The position numbers and the translations under genes are program-made. Under the pieces are notes generated by a model. The model did no database searches. It worked only from the letters and a program-made list of their open reading frames with translations, and had not been told where the DNA came from. This document shows, one piece after another, positions 27,602 to 36,052 of a stretch of DNA of 64,000 nt; position 1 is the first letter of the stretch; the number at the start of each line of letters is the position of its first letter. Origin of the DNA: an uncultured Lachnospiraceae bacterium (GTDB taxonomy: Bacteria > Bacillota > Clostridia > Lachnospirales > Lachnospiraceae); the NCBI GenBank assembly GCA_903789615.1, contig CAIFEV010000001.1, positions 372,001 to 436,000 on the forward strand. The letters run 5' to 3'.

Positions 27602-28471
27602 ATGGCTGGAATTTTGGATAAGTTCAAGCTTGACGGAAAGGTTGCCTGGGTCACCGGCGCATCTTACGGACTCGGACTTGCTTATGCAACTGCTCTGTAT
27701 CAGGCGGGTGCAAAGATTGTCTTCAACGACATCAAGCAGGAACTGGTGGACAGAGGCTTTGAGGCATACAAAAAGGCCGGAATTCCGGTTTACGGCGCTG
27801 TATGCGACGTAACCAATGAAGAGCAGGTTCAGGCATTTGTCAAGGATGTTGAGGAGAAGGTCGGACCGATCGATATCCTGATCAACAATGCCGGAATCAT
27901 CAAGAGAATCCCGATGATCGAGATGAGCGTCGCACAGTGGGATCAGGTTATCAATGTTGACCTGACCGGCCCTTTTATCTGCTCGAAGGCGGTTATCCCG
28001 GGCATGATCAAGAGAGGACGCGGCAAGATCATCAATGCATGCTCGATGATGTCCGAGCTCGGCCGCGAGACGGTTTCCGCCTATGCTGCCGCCAAGGGCG
28101 GACTGAAGATGCTCACGAGAAATATCTGCTCTGAGTATGGCCAGTACAATATTCAGTGCAACGCGATAGGCCCCGGCTATATCGCAACTCCGCAGACCGC
28201 TCCGCTTCGTGCAAGACAGGCGGACGGCTCGATGGCTCCGTTTGACCGCTTTATCCGTTCCAAGACACCGGCTCAGCGCTGGGGCGAGACGGATGATCTG
28301 ATGGGTCTTGCGGTATTCCTTTCTTCCCCGGCTTCTGATTTCATCAACGGCCAGGTTGTCTACATCGACGGCGGTATCACGGCTTACATCGGACAGGATC
28401 CGAGTCAGCTCGATGAATCAAAGTTCGCCGCTGAAGTGGAGAAGGAAGACGTCAAAGTCGCCGACAAGTAA
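27602..28471 (+). CDS. kduD: 2-dehydro-3-deoxy-D-gluconate 5-dehydrogenase / gluconate 5-dehydrogenase
   Basis: Short-chain dehydrogenase of 289 residues. The NAD(P)-binding TGASYGLGLAYA, NNAGI, the catalytic Ser in ACSMMSE, and YAAAKGG (Tyr and Lys) are all present. Position behind kduI argues for KduD, which reduces 2,5-diketo-3-deoxygluconate to 2-keto-3-deoxygluconate. The C-terminal VVYIDGGITAYIGQDPSQ extension also resembles gluconate 5-dehydrogenases, so that activity remains possible. AGGGAGG precedes the ATG. No kdgK or kdgA is in the window, so the lower pathway lies elsewhere. Confidence 0.88.
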   Translation: MAGILDKFKLDGKVAWVTGASYGLGLAYATALYQAGAKIVFNDIKQELVDRGFEAYKKAGIPVYGAVCDVTNEEQVQAFVKDVEEKVGPIDILINNAGIIKRIPMIEMSVAQWDQVINVDLTGPFICSKAVIPGMIKRGRGKIINACSMMSELGRETVSAYAAAKGGLKMLTRNICSEYGQYNIQCNAIGPGYIATPQTAPLRARQADGSMAPFDRFIRSKTPAQRWGETDDLMGLAVFLSSPASDFINGQVVYIDGGITAYIGQDPSQLDESKFAAEVEKEDVKVADK

Positions 28472-28501
28472 TCTGCCGCAGACTGTACAGTAAAGAATGA
28501 A

Positions 28502-28545
28502 CCCCTGCAGGTGCCTTGGGACAAGGCTCCTGCGGGGGCTTTTTA
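28502..28545 (+). terminator. Intrinsic terminator after kduD
   Basis: CCCCTGCAGG-T-GCCTTG pairs with CAAGGC-T-CCTGCGGGG through a three-base loop and one G-U pair, followed by CTTTTT. Confidence 0.85.
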
Positions 28546-28560
28546 AACCCAACAGTTTGT

Positions 28561-28589
28561 TTGCATAAACAGGGGCACTCGGGTATAAT
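28561..28589 (+). promoter_or_regulatory. Sigma-A promoter of the yqhY-recN operon
   Basis: TTGCAT (28561-28566), 17 bases, TATAAT (28584-28589). It is the only clear promoter seen ahead of the ten-gene operon. Confidence 0.75.
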
Positions 28590-28653
28590 ACTGCTAAAGT
28601 ATGGGCTTTGTTTCGTCTTCAGGGAGAAAGAAGTCCTTCAGGAGGTCAGAAAA

Positions 28654-29070
28654 GTGCGCAAAGTGGATACCGGAAAGACCAGGACTGACAGATATACGAT
28701 CCGCAGGGATGTGGATCTTGGCGAGATAATCATTTCGGAAGAAGTCGTTGCCATCATCGCCGGACTGGCGGCGACGGAGGTGGAAGGCGTCGAGTCCATG
28801 GCCGGCAATATCACGAAGGAACTGGTGGCGCGGCTGGGAATGTCTTATCTTTCCCACGGCGTAAAAGTGCATGTCCAGGAGAACTCGGTGACCGTTGACC
28901 TCGCCCTGATTCTGAAGTACGGTTACGCAATTCCGGACGTGTCAAAGAACGTGCAGGAAAAAGTGAAATCGGCGATCGAGACCATGACCGGACTGACGGT
29001 GGATGATGTCAATATCACGATTGCAGGAATCGGAACGGAAAAAGCGAAACAGGTGAATGCCAATGAGTAA
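28654..29070 (+). CDS. yqhY: Asp23/Gls24 family protein (YqhY-like)
   Basis: A 138-residue Asp23/Gls24 protein. In Bacillus, YqhY is linked to control of acetyl-CoA carboxylase and lies, as here, ahead of nusB. The fold is marked by GEIIISEEVVAIIAGLAATE, then VEGVESMAGN and the C-terminal VQEKVKSAIETMTGLTVDDV. The start is GTG 28654, eight bases after AGGAGG; the longer upstream frame would run back through the promoter. It overlaps nusB by eight bases. Confidence 0.88.
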   Translation: MRKVDTGKTRTDRYTIRRDVDLGEIIISEEVVAIIAGLAATEVEGVESMAGNITKELVARLGMSYLSHGVKVHVQENSVTVDLALILKYGYAIPDVSKNVQEKVKSAIETMTGLTVDDVNITIAGIGTEKAKQVNANE

Positions 29071-29527
29071 CCGGATGTCCAGAAGTCTGCTCCGGGAACA
29101 TGCGTTCCGGATCCTTTTTGAGGCGGCGTTTTACGATCCGAACTCTCTGAACGGCCAGGCGGATCTGTACTTCCAGCACGCTGCGGATGACCCGGAGGAC
29201 GAGGGAATGACGGCGCAGCAGACGGCTTTTACCGATGCGGATAAAGAGTTTATCCGCAAAAAAGTGATAAACGCGGCGGTTCATATTCCGGAAATTGACG
29301 AAAAGATCAATTCCGTGTCCAAAGGCTGGCCGACAGACCGGCTTGGGACAGCGGAGCTCACGATTCTTCGACTCGGCATTTCCGAGATGCTTTATGATCC
29401 GGATATTCCGGCCGGAGTAGCCATCGACGAGGCGGTTGAACTTGCAAAGAAGTACGGCCAGAGTTCTTCGCCGGCGCTGGTGAACGGCATTATGTCCAGG
29501 CTCAAGCCGGCTGAAAATAACGGATGA
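29063..29527 (+). CDS. nusB: Transcription antitermination factor NusB
   Basis: NusB, with S10/NusE, supports antitermination in rRNA operons. The 154-residue all-helical protein begins RSLLREHAFRILFEAAF and ends with the conserved block DIPAGVAIDEAVELAKKYG then FVNGI-type SPALVNGIM. ATG 29063 is chosen because AACAGG is nine bases upstream; ATG 29057 would leave only three. It overlaps yqhY in front and xseA behind (ATGA). Confidence 0.93.
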   Translation: MSNRMSRSLLREHAFRILFEAAFYDPNSLNGQADLYFQHAADDPEDEGMTAQQTAFTDADKEFIRKKVINAAVHIPEIDEKINSVSKGWPTDRLGTAELTILRLGISEMLYDPDIPAGVAIDEAVELAKKYGQSSSPALVNGIMSRLKPAENNG

Positions 29528-30837
29528 CAGGGCGTTTTGTGAGAGAGCCTTCCACCGTCACACAGGTGAATCAGCAGATCAAAGCTCTGATCGGCAGCGA
29601 TCCGTTTTTAAATCATGTCTATGTGACGGGAGAGATCTCGAAAATAACCGACCGGAACACGCTGTACTTTACAATCAAAGATGACACATCCGTCCTGAAC
29701 TGCATCATGTGGCCGTCTGCCGCAAAGAAGATGCCGTACCGCCTGGAAGTCGGCATGAAAGTGATTCTGCGCGGCTACATGGACGTATACGTGAAGGGCG
29801 GAAGCTATTCTCTGATTGTGGAGCAGGCCGTGCCGGAAGGGACTGGTGAAATTTATATCCGGCTGAAAAAGCTGGAAGAAAAGCTGCGGGAGGAAGGGCT
29901 TTTTGACGAGAAGTACAAAAGGCCGATCCCGAAATTTGCAGCGAAAATAGGAATCGTGACGTCTCCCACAGGACAGGCGGTTCTGGATATTGTCACGACC
30001 GCCAAAAAGCGGAACCCTTATGTGGAAATTTTTCTGGCTCCCGCTGTCGTTCAGGGAGAGAGAGCTGCCGCGTCCATCGCCGAGGGCATCAGCCGGCTTG
30101 ATGCGCTGAATCCCGATGTGATCATTGTCGGGCGCGGGGGCGGTTCCAGCGAAGATTTGTGGGCATTCAACGAAGAAGAAGTAGCGTGGGCGATTTTTAA
30201 TTCGCAGACGCCGGTCATATCCGCGGTCGGGCACACAGGAGATGTATCCATTGCGGATTCAGTCGCAGATATGCACGTGATCACACCGACAGAGGCAGCG
30301 GTCGCGGCGGTGACGGAGCTCTCGGAGTTTGACGGGCTGCTTGCCGGCTACATGGACAGTCTTTCGAACCGGATGCGGGATGTGACGGCGGAAAAGAAGA
30401 CTCAGCTTTCCATGCGCCGGCTGAAGCTCCAGACACTCAGCCCGCAGCATCTGGCGGATTCGTTCCGGAAGAGGCTGGCGGCATATCCGGAAAAACTGTA
30501 TTCGTCCATGAAAGCTGTCTCAGTGCGCGACAGGTCCCGGACAGAAACGATGCGGGGAGAACTGCGGTACCGGATGCAGGCAGAGCTTTCCGGGGCGAGG
30601 ACGCGTATCAAGCAGTCGGCGGGCACTCTGCAGGGACTTTCCCCGCTGCGCGTGCTGGCAGGCGGATATGCCTATGTGGAAAAAGACAAAACAAAAGGCG
30701 GAGCGGAGCGTATTTCCGGCGTTCATCAGCTGGAAAAGGGCGACGCTCTGAAGTTGTATTTTCATGACGGCCGTGCGGACGCTGTCATCCGCGGCACGGA
30801 TGACACGGTTTTTGCACAGGAACAGAGGAAATCATGA
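29524..30837 (+). CDS. xseA: Exodeoxyribonuclease VII large subunit
   Basis: Catalytic subunit of ExoVII, which degrades single-stranded DNA to short oligonucleotides. The 437 residues contain the N-terminal OB-fold (VTQVNQQIKALI through YVTGEISKIT), the catalytic domain with IGIVTSPTGQAVLDI, VIIVGRGGGSSEDLWAFN and AVGHTGDVSIADSVADM, and a long coiled-coil tail. AVGHTGD replaces the more common AVGHE(T/V)D. It overlaps nusB and xseB by four bases each. Confidence 0.95.
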   Translation: MTGRFVREPSTVTQVNQQIKALIGSDPFLNHVYVTGEISKITDRNTLYFTIKDDTSVLNCIMWPSAAKKMPYRLEVGMKVILRGYMDVYVKGGSYSLIVEQAVPEGTGEIYIRLKKLEEKLREEGLFDEKYKRPIPKFAAKIGIVTSPTGQAVLDIVTTAKKRNPYVEIFLAPAVVQGERAAASIAEGISRLDALNPDVIIVGRGGGSSEDLWAFNEEEVAWAIFNSQTPVISAVGHTGDVSIADSVADMHVITPTEAAVAAVTELSEFDGLLAGYMDSLSNRMRDVTAEKKTQLSMRRLKLQTLSPQHLADSFRKRLAAYPEKLYSSMKAVSVRDRSRTETMRGELRYRMQAELSGARTRIKQSAGTLQGLSPLRVLAGGYAYVEKDKTKGGAERISGVHQLEKGDALKLYFHDGRADAVIRGTDDTVFAQEQRKS

Positions 30838-31082
30838 AACAGGACATGACGGGGCAGACGGCGGCAGAAAAGAAGAAAACACCGGAAAAGCTGCAGGAAA
30901 AATTCGCGGAACTGGACCAGGTGCTGGCGGATCTGCAGAAAAAGGATATCTCGCTCGAGGACGCATTTGCCAGGTATCAGAGAGGCGTTGAACTTGTCAG
31001 GCAGTGCAATGCGGCGATTGACCGGGTTGAAAAGCAGGTGCAGGTTCTGCAGGCGGATACGGAAAGCGAGGCCGGAGAGTGA
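30834..31082 (+). CDS. xseB: Exodeoxyribonuclease VII small subunit
   Basis: An 82-residue helical protein that binds the coiled coil of XseA to form ExoVII. The family pattern EKFAELDQVLADLQKKDISL followed by EDAFARYQRGVEL is clear. ATGA overlap with xseA at the front and GTGA overlap with ispA at the back suggest translational coupling. Confidence 0.93.
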   Translation: MKQDMTGQTAAEKKKTPEKLQEKFAELDQVLADLQKKDISLEDAFARYQRGVELVRQCNAAIDRVEKQVQVLQADTESEAGE

Positions 31083-31978
31083 AAGATTACAGCAGCAGAC
31101 TGAAGAGCGAGACGGAAGCGGTAAATACGATTATCACAGAGTATCTTCCGAAACCGGAAGGGTTTCAGAAGAAGCTGATAGAGGCTGCCGATTATTCCGT
31201 ACAGGTCGGAGGAAAGAGACTCCGTCCGATGATTCTGCTTGAGTCGTACAGACTGTGCGGCGGCAAAGACGAATCCGCGTGCTATCCGTTCATGGCAGCG
31301 CTGGAGTGTATCCACAGCTATTCTCTGGTGCACGATGACCTTCCGGCGATGGACAACGACATGTACCGCCGGGGGAATCTCACAACACACGCAAAATTCG
31401 GCGAAGACTTCGGAGTCCTGGCCGGCGATGCACTTTTAAACTACGCATTTGAGCTGATTTTAAAGGCAGTGTGCGGGGCAGAGTCGGACGAGACAAGAGA
31501 AGTTATGAGCCGGGCCGGCGAAGTTATCGCAAAGAAAGCGGGAATCTACGGCATGGCGGGCGGCCAGTCGCTGGACGTGGAACTGACCGGAAAGCCGGTT
31601 GCGGCAGAGCAGCTGGACTTCATCTTCCGGCTCAAGACGGGAGCACTGCTTGAGGCGGCATTTGCCGCGGGGGCGATCCTGGCAGGAGCTGATGCCGCAG
31701 AAGTGGAAGCTCTCACAGAAGCCGGTCTTCTCGTCGGCATGGCATTCCAGATACGGGATGACATTCTGGACGTGACGGGAGACGAAGGGAAACTCGGCAA
31801 GCCGGTGAAGAGTGACGAAAAAAACGACAAGACGACGTATGTTACGCTTTTCGGGCTGGACAGGGCGCAGAGAGATGTTGAGAAGTATTCTGCCGAGGCG
31901 CAGAGCCGGATCCGTTCCTGCGGAAACAACGACTTCCTGCTCTGGCTTGTGGAAAGACTTGTGAGCCGGGAATACTAA
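31079..31978 (+). CDS. ispA: Polyprenyl (farnesyl) diphosphate synthase
   Basis: Head-to-tail prenyltransferase making farnesyl diphosphate from isopentenyl and dimethylallyl diphosphates. The 299 residues carry GGKRLRPM, the first aspartate-rich motif in HDDLPAMD, GDALLNYAFE and the second aspartate-rich motif in FQIRDDILDVTGD. The start is GTG 31079, overlapping the xseB stop. The next gene, dxs, supplies isoprenoid precursors, so the pair is functionally linked. Chain length (C15 or C20) is inferred from the family. Confidence 0.93.
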   Translation: MKDYSSRLKSETEAVNTIITEYLPKPEGFQKKLIEAADYSVQVGGKRLRPMILLESYRLCGGKDESACYPFMAALECIHSYSLVHDDLPAMDNDMYRRGNLTTHAKFGEDFGVLAGDALLNYAFELILKAVCGAESDETREVMSRAGEVIAKKAGIYGMAGGQSLDVELTGKPVAAEQLDFIFRLKTGALLEAAFAAGAILAGADAAEVEALTEAGLLVGMAFQIRDDILDVTGDEGKLGKPVKSDEKNDKTTYVTLFGLDRAQRDVEKYSAEAQSRIRSCGNNDFLLWLVERLVSREY

Positions 31979-31994
31979 GCAGAGGTTTTCAGGT

Positions 31995-33881
31995 ATGTAC
32001 CTTGAGACAATCAAAAAACCAAATGACATAAAAAACATACCTCCCGGGCATTATTCGGATCTGGCGGCGGAAATCCGGCAGTTTCTGATTGAGAACGTCA
32101 GCCGTACGGGAGGGCATCTTGCCAGCAATCTCGGTGTAGTGGAGCTGACGATGGCGCTTCATCTTGTTCTGGATTTTCCGGAGGACAAGCTGATCTGGGA
32201 TGTCGGGCATCAGACCTACACGCACAAGATTCTGACCGGGCGGGCGGGCGGCTTTGAGCACCTCCGTCAGTTTGGGGGCATGAGCGGATTCTCCAGGCGG
32301 CGTGAGAGTGACTGCGATGCCTTCGACACGGGACATTCCTCCACATCGCTCTCTGTCGGGCTTGGGTATGTGTACGCAAGAGAACTCTCGGGGCAGGATA
32401 ACCGGGTTGTTTCTGTGATCGGTGACGGCGCCCTGACGGGCGGACTCGCTTATGAAGCGCTCAACAACGCCGCCAGGCTCAAGAGCAATTTCATAATCGT
32501 TCTCAATGACAACAAAATGTCTATTTCGCGCAATGTCGGCGGCATCTCGAAAATGCTCAACGAGGTGCGCACATCCGGAAAGTACTATGACCTCAAGGAG
32601 AAGGTGCAGGACAGACTGGAGCGCGTGGACGGCGGCGATGAACTGATTGAAAAGCTGAAAAAAACCAAGGCCAATATCCGGTCCATGGTGACGCCGCACA
32701 CGATTTTTGACGGGCTGGGGATCACATATCTCGGACCGATCAACGGGCACGATGTAAATGAAATGACGCGCGTACTCCGCACAGCCATGCGGATTGACCA
32801 CGCGGTTGTCATCCATGTCGTGACGAAAAAGGGCATGGGATATCCGCCGGCAGAGAAATCGCCGAGCCGGTTTCACGGCGTCGGTCCGTTTGACGTGGCA
32901 ACCGGAAACCCGTTAAAGGAGAGCGGGCCGACATACTCATCAGCACTCTCGGACGCCATCTGCGATCTGGCAAAGGAAGATGAAAAAATCGTCGCCATCA
33001 CCGCGGCGATGTCCGGCGGTGTCGGACTGAAACGCTTCTCGCACGCATTCCCGCGCCGCTTCTTTGACGTCGGCATCGCGGAGCAGCATGCGGTGACATT
33101 TGCCGGGGCAATGGCGGTGGCCGGATTCAAGCCGGTCTTTGCCGTGTATTCCAGTTTTCTGCAGCGCGCATACGATGAAATGCTGCATGACGTGTGTCTG
33201 CAGCACGCGCATGTGGTGTTTGCCGTTGACCACGCGGGGCTGGTTGGCAGTGACGGGGAGACCCATCAGGGGATTTATGATCTCTCGTATCTTTCGAGCA
33301 TCCCCGGGATGACGATCTTCGCCCCGAAGAACGCGTGGGAGCTGAAAGAAGGACTGCGCTTTGCACTGGAGGAATTTAACGGCCCGATCGCGATCCGCTA
33401 TCCTAAGGGAGAAGTGAAAGATATCTACCTGGACTCCAGACAGCGCATCATGGCCGGAAAGGCTGAGATTCTGGAACACGGGGAAGACGTGGCGCTTCTT
33501 GCCGTCGGCGATATGGTTGATGAGGCGGGGAAAACCGCAAAGATACTGAAAGAGCACGGCATAAGCGCGACGGTCGTGAATGTCCGTTTTGTACGGCCGT
33601 TTGACCGTCTGCTGTTCAGGCGGATCGCCGCGACGCACCGCCTGCTTGTTCCGATGGAAGACAACTGCCGCACCGGCGGTTTTGCCGAGGCAGTGTGCGC
33701 CTGGGCAAGACTGGAAGATCTGAAATGCCGGATCCTGCCGGTGACACTTCCGGACGCCTACATCGAGCAGGGCAGCATCAGCCAGCTGAGAAAACTTTAC
33801 GGGTGTGATGCGCAGGCAGTGGCGGTCCGGGTCCGGAAGGAACTGGAGTCACAGCAAGAGGGAAGGATAGAAGTGGTCTGA
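31995..33881 (+). CDS. dxs: 1-deoxy-D-xylulose-5-phosphate synthase
   Basis: Thiamine-diphosphate enzyme joining pyruvate and glyceraldehyde-3-phosphate, first step of the MEP isoprenoid pathway. The 628 residues are normal. Seen: HLASNLGVVELTMALH, WDVGHQTYTHKILTG, the cofactor motif GDGALTGGLAYEALNNA, GIAEQHAVTFAGAMA and DHAGLVGSDGETHQG. AGAGG lies nine bases before the ATG. It follows ispA by 16 bases. Confidence 0.97.
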   Translation: MYLETIKKPNDIKNIPPGHYSDLAAEIRQFLIENVSRTGGHLASNLGVVELTMALHLVLDFPEDKLIWDVGHQTYTHKILTGRAGGFEHLRQFGGMSGFSRRRESDCDAFDTGHSSTSLSVGLGYVYARELSGQDNRVVSVIGDGALTGGLAYEALNNAARLKSNFIIVLNDNKMSISRNVGGISKMLNEVRTSGKYYDLKEKVQDRLERVDGGDELIEKLKKTKANIRSMVTPHTIFDGLGITYLGPINGHDVNEMTRVLRTAMRIDHAVVIHVVTKKGMGYPPAEKSPSRFHGVGPFDVATGNPLKESGPTYSSALSDAICDLAKEDEKIVAITAAMSGGVGLKRFSHAFPRRFFDVGIAEQHAVTFAGAMAVAGFKPVFAVYSSFLQRAYDEMLHDVCLQHAHVVFAVDHAGLVGSDGETHQGIYDLSYLSSIPGMTIFAPKNAWELKEGLRFALEEFNGPIAIRYPKGEVKDIYLDSRQRIMAGKAEILEHGEDVALLAVGDMVDEAGKTAKILKEHGISATVVNVRFVRPFDRLLFRRIAATHRLLVPMEDNCRTGGFAEAVCAWARLEDLKCRILPVTLPDAYIEQGSISQLRKLYGCDAQAVAVRVRKELESQQEGRIEVV

Positions 33882-33886
33882 ACACG

Positions 33887-34705
33887 ATGAACAGAAAGAG
33901 ACTGGATGTCATACTTACGGAACGTGGACTTTTTCCATCCCGCGAAAAGGCGAAGGCGGTCATCATGGCCGGCGAAGTCTATGTAAACGGCCAGAAGGAA
34001 GACAAGGCCGGAACGCCGGTGGAGGAGGACGCGCAGATTGAAGTCCGTCAGAAAAAACCTCTCGCCTATGTGAGCCGCGGGGGCCTTAAACTCGAAAAGG
34101 CGATGCATTCCTTTGACGTGCGTGTGGCGGGGAAGGTCTGCATGGACATCGGCGCCTCGACAGGCGGCTTCACCGACTGCATGCTGCAAAACGGCGCCGT
34201 AAAAGTATATTCGGTTGACGTGGGACATGGCCAGCTTGACTGGAAACTGCGCAGCGATGATCGTGTGGTGGTTATGGAACGCACCAATATCCGGTATATC
34301 AGGCCGGAAGACATCGCCGATAAAATCGGATTCGCAAGCGTGGATGTTTCTTTCATCTCTCTTACCAAAGTCCTCGGGCCGGTGAAGCAGCTTCTGGAAC
34401 CCGGAGCCCAGATGGTATGTCTGATCAAACCGCAGTTTGAGGCGGGAAGGGATAAAGTTGGCAAGCACGGTGTTGTGCGCGACAAATCCGTGCATCTGGA
34501 AGTTATCCGTTCGGTGCTTTCTTTTGCGGTTTCGACAGGCTTTCTGGTTGTGAATCTTTCGTATTCCCCGATCAAAGGTCCGGAGGGCAACATCGAATAT
34601 CTGTGCCACCTCATCGAAAACGGAGACGAGGGAGCCATCCAGCTTCCGCCGGACCGGCTGCCTGAGAAGATTGTGGCGGCAGCCCACGAAGAACTTGACA
34701 GGTGA
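33887..34705 (+). CDS. tlyA: TlyA family rRNA 2'-O-methyltransferase
   Basis: A 272-residue protein with an N-terminal S4 RNA-binding domain (RKRLDVILTERGLFPSREKA) and an FtsJ-like SAM methyltransferase domain (CMDIGASTGGFTDCMLQNGA, then VDVSFISLTKVL). Family members methylate the 2'-hydroxyl of cytidines in 16S and 23S rRNA; some were called hemolysins. The start ATG 33887 has only a weak AGTGG ten bases upstream. It lies in the usual operon position between dxs and nadK. Confidence 0.93.
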   Translation: MNRKRLDVILTERGLFPSREKAKAVIMAGEVYVNGQKEDKAGTPVEEDAQIEVRQKKPLAYVSRGGLKLEKAMHSFDVRVAGKVCMDIGASTGGFTDCMLQNGAVKVYSVDVGHGQLDWKLRSDDRVVVMERTNIRYIRPEDIADKIGFASVDVSFISLTKVLGPVKQLLEPGAQMVCLIKPQFEAGRDKVGKHGVVRDKSVHLEVIRSVLSFAVSTGFLVVNLSYSPIKGPEGNIEYLCHLIENGDEGAIQLPPDRLPEKIVAAAHEELDR

Positions 34706-34709
34706 GAAA

Positions 34710-35546
34710 ATGGCACAGCCTCTTAAAAATTTTCTAATCATAACCAACGCGACGAAAGATCCCGGATTCCTGTTCACCAAACGCGTCGCCGACTGCCTGC
34801 AGGATCTTGGCTGCAGGGCTCTCTGCACGCAGGCTGAGGCAGGAGGAGAGGAGAACGCGGATAAGGCGGACTGTGTGATCACGCTGGGCGGTGACGGGAC
34901 GCTCATCCGCGCGGCCGGGGATCCGAGAGTCAAAGGCCTTCCGATCCTCGGCATCAACATCGGGACGCTCGGATATCTCACCGATGCGGACCGCTCCTCG
35001 GCATTTGACGTCCTCGGGCGGGCAGCCTCCGGCGAATATGAGATTGAGCACCGGATGATGATCGACGGAGAAGTCCGCCGCAACGGCCGGGTCCGCTGCC
35101 AGAGCAGCGCTCTCAACGACATTGTCCTGAACCGCCGCGAAGACATGCGCGTCATGGATTTTGACATTTACTTCAACGGCGACTTCCTGACCGGATATAC
35201 GGCCGACGGGGCAATCATCTCGACCGCAACCGGTTCCACGGCGTATTCTTTAAGCTGCGGCGGCCCGTTCATCGAGCCTTCTGCCAAGGTCATGATGGTG
35301 ACGCCGATCTGTGCGCATTCTCTGACGGGGCGCAGCATTATCGTCGATGAGAACACGAAGATCGGGATCCGTCTGCGGGACCGCGACAACCGGGTCCGGA
35401 CTGACCGCGGTGTCTGGTTTGACGGACAGTACTGCATCGATGTGCAGACGGGGGATGAGATCATCATCCGCCAGTCGAGTCAGGAGACACTGCTCATCCG
35501 TACGACCCGCTGCGGCTTTGTTCAGAGACTCCGCGAAAAACTCTGA
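34710..35546 (+). CDS. nadK: NAD kinase
   Basis: Phosphorylates NAD to NADP. The 278 residues contain the diacylglycerol-kinase-like motif ITLGGDGTLIRAA, LNDIVLNR, and STATGSTAYSLSCGGPF. ATG 34710 follows GGTGAG within four bases; the longer frame would overlap tlyA and lacks a site. NADP from this enzyme feeds the reductive steps of the isoprenoid and other pathways encoded around it. Confidence 0.95.
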   Translation: MAQPLKNFLIITNATKDPGFLFTKRVADCLQDLGCRALCTQAEAGGEENADKADCVITLGGDGTLIRAAGDPRVKGLPILGINIGTLGYLTDADRSSAFDVLGRAASGEYEIEHRMMIDGEVRRNGRVRCQSSALNDIVLNRREDMRVMDFDIYFNGDFLTGYTADGAIISTATGSTAYSLSCGGPFIEPSAKVMMVTPICAHSLTGRSIIVDENTKIGIRLRDRDNRVRTDRGVWFDGQYCIDVQTGDEIIIRQSSQETLLIRTTRCGFVQRLREKL

Positions 35547-35569
35547 ACCTTTCAGGAGTAAAAAGTATC

Positions 35570-36022
35570 ATGAAAGCAGACAGACAAAACGAAATCCTGA
35601 GACTGATCCGCGAGAAGTCCATCGGAACCCAGGAAGAACTGGCCAGAGCCCTGAATGAGGGAGGCTGGAAAGTCACGCAGGCGACGGTATCCCGCGACAT
35701 CCGGGAACTTCATCTGACCAAGACGGGAGACGGACGCGGCGGGCAGCGCTATGTAGAGTATCATGTCAGCGAACCGCATCTGAATGAAAAGTACGTCCGG
35801 GTGCTGAAAGAGGGCTTTGTATCCATGGATTCGGCCGGCAACCTCCTTGTCATCCGGACTGTATCCGGGATGGCCATGGCGGTCGGCGCCGCGGTCGACG
35901 GCCTGCACTTTGAGGAGATCATCGGCTCCATCGCCGGTGACGACACCATCATGTGCGCCGTGCACACACCGGAGGGTGTCGCGAGACTGATGAAGAAGAT
36001 CCGCGGCATTCTCGGAACGTGA
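35570..36022 (+). CDS. argR: Arginine repressor
   Basis: ArgR/AhrC senses arginine and represses its synthesis genes. The 150 residues have an N-terminal winged helix (RQNEILRLIREKSIGTQEEL, ATVSRDIRELHLTK) and a C-terminal hexamerisation and arginine-binding domain ending in GSIAGDDTIMCAVHT. AGGAG lies eleven bases upstream of the ATG. Its place between nadK and recN is conserved in Firmicutes. Confidence 0.95.
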   Translation: MKADRQNEILRLIREKSIGTQEELARALNEGGWKVTQATVSRDIRELHLTKTGDGRGGQRYVEYHVSEPHLNEKYVRVLKEGFVSMDSAGNLLVIRTVSGMAMAVGAAVDGLHFEEIIGSIAGDDTIMCAVHTPEGVARLMKKIRGILGT

Positions 36023-36052
36023 ATTTCACCGACAGTTCTGTCAAGAGGGCAA

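Noticed and set aside
33797-35167. A 456-codon minus-strand frame across tlyA and nadK
   Set aside because: It is opposite two conserved genes in a coupled operon; no domain is recognised.
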